A DNA stretch of 64,000 nucleotides from Mycolicibacterium aubagnense (GTDB lineage: Bacteria; Actinomycetota; Actinomycetes; Mycobacteriales; Mycobacteriaceae): contig NZ_AP022578.1 of assembly GCF_010730955.1 (NCBI RefSeq), forward strand, positions 62,001 to 126,000. Reading direction: 5' to 3'. Shown here one piece after another: positions 59,995 through 64,000 of this stretch (the first letter of the stretch is position 1; every line of letters starts with the position of its first letter). The position numbers were made by a program, and so were the translations under genes. The notes beneath the pieces are model-generated. The model ran no database searches, was not told the DNA's origin, and saw nothing but the letters and a program-made list of their open reading frames with translations.

Positions 59995-60011
59995 GTAAAC
60001 TATTAGTTTAC
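59995..60011. promoter_or_regulatory. Perfect palindrome GTAAACT-ATT-AGTTTAC before the XRE-type gene
   Basis: Seven-base perfect arms lie about 54 bases before ATG 60065, in the only AT-rich patch of this interval. It is probably an operator, with AGTAGTG and TTAGTAG following. The HTH protein just downstream is the likely binder. Confidence 0.55.
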
Positions 60012-60064
60012 AGTAGTGGGAACTGTTAGTAGACACAGCTTGAGGTAAGCGCCATACTGGCGGC

Positions 60065-61252
60065 ATGGCCACCACCACAACCCGCCTCGGTGCCCTCATC
60101 GACCGATACAAAGCCGCGCACGGTGTCGCTGATACCGAATTGGCGCGGCGCATCGGCGTCACCCGGCGCGGGTTGAACAACTGGCGCACCGAGACGTTGC
60201 GGAACTTGCCGGACCTCGACAACCTCACTGCCATCGCGAGGGTCACCGGGCAGCCGTACCGGAACGTCCTGTCGGCCGCACTATTCGACAGCGGGTATCT
60301 GACTGAGACCAACATCGGCGATCCGCGACCCTACAGCGAAGTGCTGCAGGATGCCATCGCAGTTTTGACCGAGGCCGCGCATTTGACGAATCAGCCTATG
60401 CGGCAAACGAGTTCGGGCGATTGGGAACCGAACCCGGATCCCCGGGCCGCCCTGGCGATCGACTGGGCGGAGTTCGTCACTCACGCCCTGGCCGGCGCCG
60501 CGGCGAACGTTGGTGGCACGGAACGGATTCTCGCGGGACGCCCCGGCTCATGGGAGGCCGACGTGATCCGGCAGGCACTGACGGCCACGGTGGGCCCGGA
60601 CGAATGGAATCTGTGGCGGCACCGGACCGAGCCGGTCAAGGTGACCCTGAATCCCGAACGCATTCTGTTTGACACGGACTCGTCGTCGTGGTTTGACGAC
60701 CTCGACGCCGCCGAGGCGGAACTTTCGCGGCGAGAAGACGCGATCAATCCGGGACACGTCTACAGCTACCCCGGTCACGAACTGTCCGAGGAGATGCGAC
60801 GCTACTACCTGGACCGGGGTGTCGAGGTCATTGACGGTCCTCCCCCGCCAGAACCGACGGCTGAAGAGATTGAGGCGGCGTTCGCTGCAGCCCGCGACGA
60901 TCCTGACGGGTTCGCGTTCGCGGCGGACCCGGCCGAACAAGAGGCGCTCGATGCGATCGAGGCCCTCAGGGCCCAGCTCGAAGCCCTTCAGCGGCAGGAA
61001 CTTGCCGAATATGGCGAGCGGCTTGCTGTTGCGGTCAGGGAGCAGCTGGAGGCCCTTGCGCTGCCCGTGCCGGTGATCGTGACGGTCGACCTGGACACCC
61101 CATGGGACAAGGCACCCGAGAGCATCTTGCGGGGGTGGGCTGTCGGCGCGATCGACACGGCGATCGCCGAGGGAATCGCCCGGGTCGCCACGCCCGATAC
61201 GCTTCCGAGCACCCCGCTGGAGCGGGCCGAAGCGATGAGGACTCGAGAATGA
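60065..61252 (+). CDS. XRE-type HTH regulator with long acidic C-terminal region
   Basis: A 395-residue protein. Residues 8-70 form a Cro/CI-like helix-turn-helix (VADTELARRIGVTRRGLNNWRT). The rest is acidic and helical with Glu-rich segments (EPTAEEIEAAFAAARDD, QEALDAIEALRAQLEALQRQEL) and no enzyme motif. It is likely a plasmid regulator or partition-related DNA-binding protein controlling its own operon through the upstream palindrome. The stop overlaps the next start by four bases. Confidence 0.7.
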   Translation: MATTTTRLGALIDRYKAAHGVADTELARRIGVTRRGLNNWRTETLRNLPDLDNLTAIARVTGQPYRNVLSAALFDSGYLTETNIGDPRPYSEVLQDAIAVLTEAAHLTNQPMRQTSSGDWEPNPDPRAALAIDWAEFVTHALAGAAANVGGTERILAGRPGSWEADVIRQALTATVGPDEWNLWRHRTEPVKVTLNPERILFDTDSSSWFDDLDAAEAELSRREDAINPGHVYSYPGHELSEEMRRYYLDRGVEVIDGPPPPEPTAEEIEAAFAAARDDPDGFAFAADPAEQEALDAIEALRAQLEALQRQELAEYGERLAVAVREQLEALALPVPVIVTVDLDTPWDKAPESILRGWAVGAIDTAIAEGIARVATPDTLPSTPLERAEAMRTRE

Positions 61253-61824
61253 ATTCCGCGTGGCTGCGCAAATCGGCCGAGGGCTTGGTGGCCCGTGTAC
61301 GAGACCGTGGCATGTCCTTGACGGTCACCGCGGCAGAGGCCTATGTGGCTGAACGTCACCAGGCCGCCGCCAAGCAGATCGGTGTCACCGAGCGCACGGC
61401 GCAGAAGTTTCTCGACAGCGACGCGCTCGACGAGCTCGCCGACCACCTGGTCGCCACCTTCGCCGATGAGGCACCCGGGGAGAACCTATTCGACCTCGCG
61501 CGGACCGCGCGCATCAGCGTTGCAAGTTTCGGTCGTCTGATCGCGGCGCTCGGCGAAGCGATCCAGTTTTTCGGAAGCTACGCACCGATCGACGAGGCCG
61601 ACCGACAGTCACGGATTAGCGAGGTCGCCCAGCTTCTGTCATTGGCCGGCCTCATTCAGGCCGACCACACGGCCGGGCCGATCGCCGCTCCCCCAGCGCT
61701 GCTGTCCCGGATCGCGCGAACGCTGAATACGGTGGCTGATCTGACAGACAGCCCCGGTCTTTCGGCGGCCCTGCGTCGTGATGCGATGCGTGCCCGGGCC
61801 GGGGCCACGGCCGGTCCAAAATAG
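61249..61824 (+). CDS. Hypothetical protein coupled to the XRE-type gene
   Basis: ATG 61249 overlaps the upstream stop (ATGA). A 191-residue helical protein with an HTH-like stretch near residues 35-55 (QAAAKQIGVTERTAQKFLDSDAL) and no further motif. Translational coupling suggests that it works with the XRE protein, perhaps as a second DNA-binding subunit. Family not recognised. Confidence 0.6.
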   Translation: MNSAWLRKSAEGLVARVRDRGMSLTVTAAEAYVAERHQAAAKQIGVTERTAQKFLDSDALDELADHLVATFADEAPGENLFDLARTARISVASFGRLIAALGEAIQFFGSYAPIDEADRQSRISEVAQLLSLAGLIQADHTAGPIAAPPALLSRIARTLNTVADLTDSPGLSAALRRDAMRARAGATAGPK

Positions 61825-61861
61825 TGTTCAGAGCACTCGCGTGTGCCAATACGCTTGAAAC

Positions 61862-62104
61862 ATGGACAGAATCAGTCGAACTGAGCGAGATATAGATCGA
61901 GTCGAGCTCTCCGCGCGGCGATTGCGCGTCGCGCTCCCGGCCGTGCGCATCGACGACGTTTTGCAGCGGATCGCATCCCAGCGTTTGTTCAATCAGGACT
62001 ACGGCCAGCTCGCGACTGCGGAGCTTTCGATCCATAGGGTCTTGCAGGGGGTTGTCGAAGACCTCGTGGGCCGTGCCGGGCTCGCTCAGGGAAAAGCTAA
62101 CTAG
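61862..62104 (+). CDS. Small hypothetical protein, 80 residues
   Basis: ATG 61862 lacks a ribosome site. The product is charged and helical (RTERDIDRVELSARRLRVAL), with moderate codon bias. Unrecognised. Confidence 0.4.
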   Translation: MDRISRTERDIDRVELSARRLRVALPAVRIDDVLQRIASQRLFNQDYGQLATAELSIHRVLQGVVEDLVGRAGLAQGKAN

Positions 62105-62160
62105 GATTGCGCGAATCTGGTTGCGGCGCAATGATGGCCGAACCGGTCTGCGAGTGCTGT

Positions 62161-62454
62161 TCAGAGCCCGGGCAGCTCGTGGCCTTCGGCAAGAGACTGG
62201 TCACGTGAGGGCTTGGGCAGTGACCGTTGCAGGTCTCCGGTGATCGAGCGGGCTTGCCTGATGCACTGCCGTGCCAGCGATTTTTGCTCGGGTGTGCTGT
62301 CCGGGTTGGTCAGGACGGCGAGGGCCTTGTCGCGGGCACTGGCGGCGTAGCGGTCACGGTCCTGCGGCCCAGCGGACAGCGCCCGCGTGATTGCGCCGCG
62401 AGCCGCGTCCAATGAGTCAGAGAACGATTCAGGCGATGTCATAGGCACATGCAT
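62161..62454 (-). CDS. Small hypothetical protein, about 97 residues
   Basis: Start ATG 62454 (MHVPMTSPES) or 62442. Helical, polar sequence with ESFSDSLDAARGAITRALS and SLARQCIRQARSITGDL. Good codon bias; no family. It stands alone on the minus strand between plus-strand genes. Confidence 0.5.
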   Translation of the reverse strand: MHVPMTSPESFSDSLDAARGAITRALSAGPQDRDRYAASARDKALAVLTNPDSTPEQKSLARQCIRQARSITGDLQRSLPKPSRDQSLAEGHELPGL

Positions 62455-62639
62455 AGCGGTCGCCGCATTGAAATATCCATCAACACAGGTGGATTCACCA
62501 CAAGTCAGCACGCGCTGCCGCCGCGGGAACCAACGGTGCCATGGGTGAATGTGGCTGCGTTGATGGACCGCAGGCCTGGCGTGCTTCTAACGTCACACGC
62601 ATCGATTGATCACAAATGATGTTGGGATGGGGGCCGCAG

Positions 62640-62993
62640 ATGACCATGGCATTCGGTGGTGCCGTCGGCTCGGACGACCGGTGCCGAGCGACACTCGAGG
62701 CGTTTATCGGGACGCCTGTCGAGGTCGCCGGTCCAGGGGTTCTGCGCGCGCAGTTGAGTAGCGGCGACATGATCGGCGTCTGCGCACTCGATACCGCGGG
62801 CCGGCCCACCGCGTCGACAGCTGATGCCATCGCAGGCTGGAGGGCGTATCTGCTGGCGCGTGCGGGCAGCCAACTGCGTTTCCGGGCTCAAAGCGAGGTC
62901 TACCGCTCCGACGTCGGAGCAATTCTGGACGCGGTGTCCGGTGTCCTCAATCCGCCCACTCCCCGACCGCATCTGGTGACCGCCGCCGTTTAG
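62640..62993 (+). CDS. Hypothetical protein, about 117 residues
   Basis: ATG 62640 is chosen (frame opens at 62616). Alpha/beta-looking protein with DDRCRATLEAFIGTPVEVAG and SEVYRSDVGAILDAVSGVL. Unrecognised. It begins a short same-strand row of three genes leading off the window. Confidence 0.5.
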   Translation: MTMAFGGAVGSDDRCRATLEAFIGTPVEVAGPGVLRAQLSSGDMIGVCALDTAGRPTASTADAIAGWRAYLLARAGSQLRFRAQSEVYRSDVGAILDAVSGVLNPPTPRPHLVTAAV

Positions 62994-63034
62994 GGCGGTG
63001 TCCAATAAGGCTCGCGGACAGGGGTTTCGAAAGC

Positions 63035-63298
63035 ATGAGTGCCAAGATCGTGCGCGAAGGTGAGCACATCCAGCACACGGACGGTGTGGTGGTGATCGCC
63101 GGTGAGTTCAGCCGCGCTGTGACCGCCCGTTGCGAAACCTGTCCATCGGCCGTGCCGCTTCGGCTGATTGCTGACGAGCCGATCGCCGATAGCGAGTGCG
63201 ACGCACTGCTGACCACCTACCTGGAGTCCCTCGGCTGGGACTGCCCCGCCGCCGGCGACATATGCCCGCTTTGCGCGGCGACTCATACCGCGAGGTAG
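63035..63298 (+). CDS. Small Cys-containing hypothetical protein, 87 residues
   Basis: ATG 63035. Cysteines in two CxxC pairs (RCETCPSA and ICPLCAATH) could form a zinc ribbon. The middle is acidic (DEPIADSECDALLTTYLESLGWDC). No family. It lies 42 bases after the preceding gene and 50 before the next. Confidence 0.55.
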   Translation: MSAKIVREGEHIQHTDGVVVIAGEFSRAVTARCETCPSAVPLRLIADEPIADSECDALLTTYLESLGWDCPAAGDICPLCAATHTAR

Positions 63299-63347
63299 TT
63301 GGGTACGCCGCTTGGCGACCGCGTGAGTTGCGCACTATCGTCGGGTT

Positions 63348-64000
63348 GTGGGGTTCTGGGAAGACCAGGTGGCCGAGTTATCACGCGGCATCGGCGTATT
63401 GCTGGGTGAGGACCGCCCAGGGGGCGGCGCGCCCGGCCCGAGCCCGGCGCCGGTGCCGTCAGATCAGCTTGGCCCTCCCCCGCTGGGTTATGAGCCCCCC
63501 AAGCCGACACCACCACCGAACGCCGACGGTTCATTGAGCCGTGGTGCCCTCGACGACCTGCACGGGACTTCCGACGCCCCGCATCCGATGCCTGAGCTGA
63601 GGCCGCCGGGTGCGCTGGGGCCGTACGGATACGACGAGATCGCTCCCGGCGTGTGGGTCCCACACAACAGCGTGGACGGGCAGCACTACGCCCCTGGAAC
63701 CGTACTTCCTGCGGGCGATCAACGCGGCGCGGCGGCCACGGCCGCAACGGAAGCTGACGCTCGCCTGCGCGCCGCTCACGACAAGCGGGTCAGAGCCGAC
63801 GACGCGGTGCTCAGGACGGTGACGCAGGCTCACACCTCAGCGCAGGAGGCCCATATGAAGCTGCGGACCGTGAGGGCACAGCTTCAGGACGGGGTGCGTG
63901 CGCTGGCGCCCGGCTTGAAGAGCGCGTCGGGCCAGGAGCAGATGGCAGAGTTCGTTCACGGGAAGGCCAGCGAGGTACTGGCCATTGCGCGGCAAGCGCA
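63348..64000 (+). CDS. Pro-rich then helical protein, DUF4226-like (3' partial)
   Basis: GTG 63348 opens a frame that runs off the window after 217 codons with strong codon bias. It begins VGFWEDQVAELSRGIGVLLG, has a Pro-rich linker (PPKPTPPPNADGS), a segment PGVWVPHNSVDGQHYAPGT and a long Ala/Arg-rich helical region (EADARLRAAHDKRVRADDAV onwards). The layout resembles mycobacterial DUF4226/ESX-associated proteins, which often accompany type VII secretion loci on conjugative plasmids. This assignment is tentative. Confidence 0.6.
   Translation, partial: MGFWEDQVAELSRGIGVLLGEDRPGGGAPGPSPAPVPSDQLGPPPLGYEPPKPTPPPNADGSLSRGALDDLHGTSDAPHPMPELRPPGALGPYGYDEIAPGVWVPHNSVDGQHYAPGTVLPAGDQRGAAATAATEADARLRAAHDKRVRADDAVLRTVTQAHTSAQEAHMKLRTVRAQLQDGVRALAPGLKSASGQEQMAEFVHGKASEVLAIARQA

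Noticed and set aside
1..64000. CRISPR arrays, tRNA and rRNA genes
   Set aside because: No spaced repeat array, tRNA cloverleaf or rRNA-like segment was found. Repeats seen are short protein-coding units, operators or transposon ends.

Overview
The window is GC-rich, non-chromosomal-looking DNA from a mycobacterium, most likely a large plasmid or an integrated conjugative region. The evidence is a TrwC/MobF-type relaxase, a toxin-antitoxin pair, several mobile elements and no housekeeping genes. Mycobacterial families include CmtR-type ArsR sensors, a RipA/RipB-like NlpC/P60 hydrolase, an L,D-transpeptidase and M56/BlaI pairs, and some genes appear to use leaderless starts.

Region 1 (1-17.1 kb) mixes envelope and metal functions. 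It holds an NlpC/P60 hydrolase, an M56 protease/BlaI repressor pair, an orphan OmpR-type regulator, a small membrane protein, an L,D-transpeptidase, a histidine kinase and a PAP2 phosphatase. A copper island follows: TlpA-like lipoprotein, two mini membrane proteins, P-type Cu ATPase, a membrane/cupredoxin fusion, a CopZ-like chaperone, a Met-rich secreted protein and a His-rich anchored protein. A CmtR-like sensor with a CDF-like transporter ends the region.

Region 2 (17.1-32.4 kb): a SAM methyltransferase gene is split by a 1471-bp IS256-family element (8-bp target duplication). Then come a second M56/BlaI pair and an autoregulatory palindrome that is nearly the same as one in the copper promoter at 9.8 kb. 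Next are a 1940-residue relaxase-helicase, a candidate oriT, a divergent accessory gene, an HNH-like gene, a truncated PAPS-reductase-like gene and a CPBP protease.

Region 3 (32,389-58,586) is a complete 26,198-bp Tn7-like transposon. It has matching terminal inverted repeats, internal repeated binding sites at both ends, a 5-bp target duplication (GTTGA) and a core of TnsA-, TniA/TnsB-, TniB/TnsC- and TniQ-like genes. Its cargo is metal resistance and accessory genes: CcdA/thioredoxin, DUF302, Met-rich and cupredoxin proteins, a second CmtR/CDF pair, MerR plus a 48-residue Cys-rich protein plus an MFS pump, MerT-like, MerB, MerA, MerR and CadD. It also holds a Tn554-like recombinase pair and an XRE-ImmA/tyrosine-recombinase operon. 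About ten apparent 1-2 nt deletions cluster at 41.6-53.9 kb, from either decay or sequence error. Removing the transposon restores a continuous small reading frame.

Region 4 (58.6-64 kb) is plasmid backbone: a Phd/PIN toxin-antitoxin pair, an XRE-type regulator operon, several small hypothetical genes and the start of a Pro-rich gene that runs off the window.
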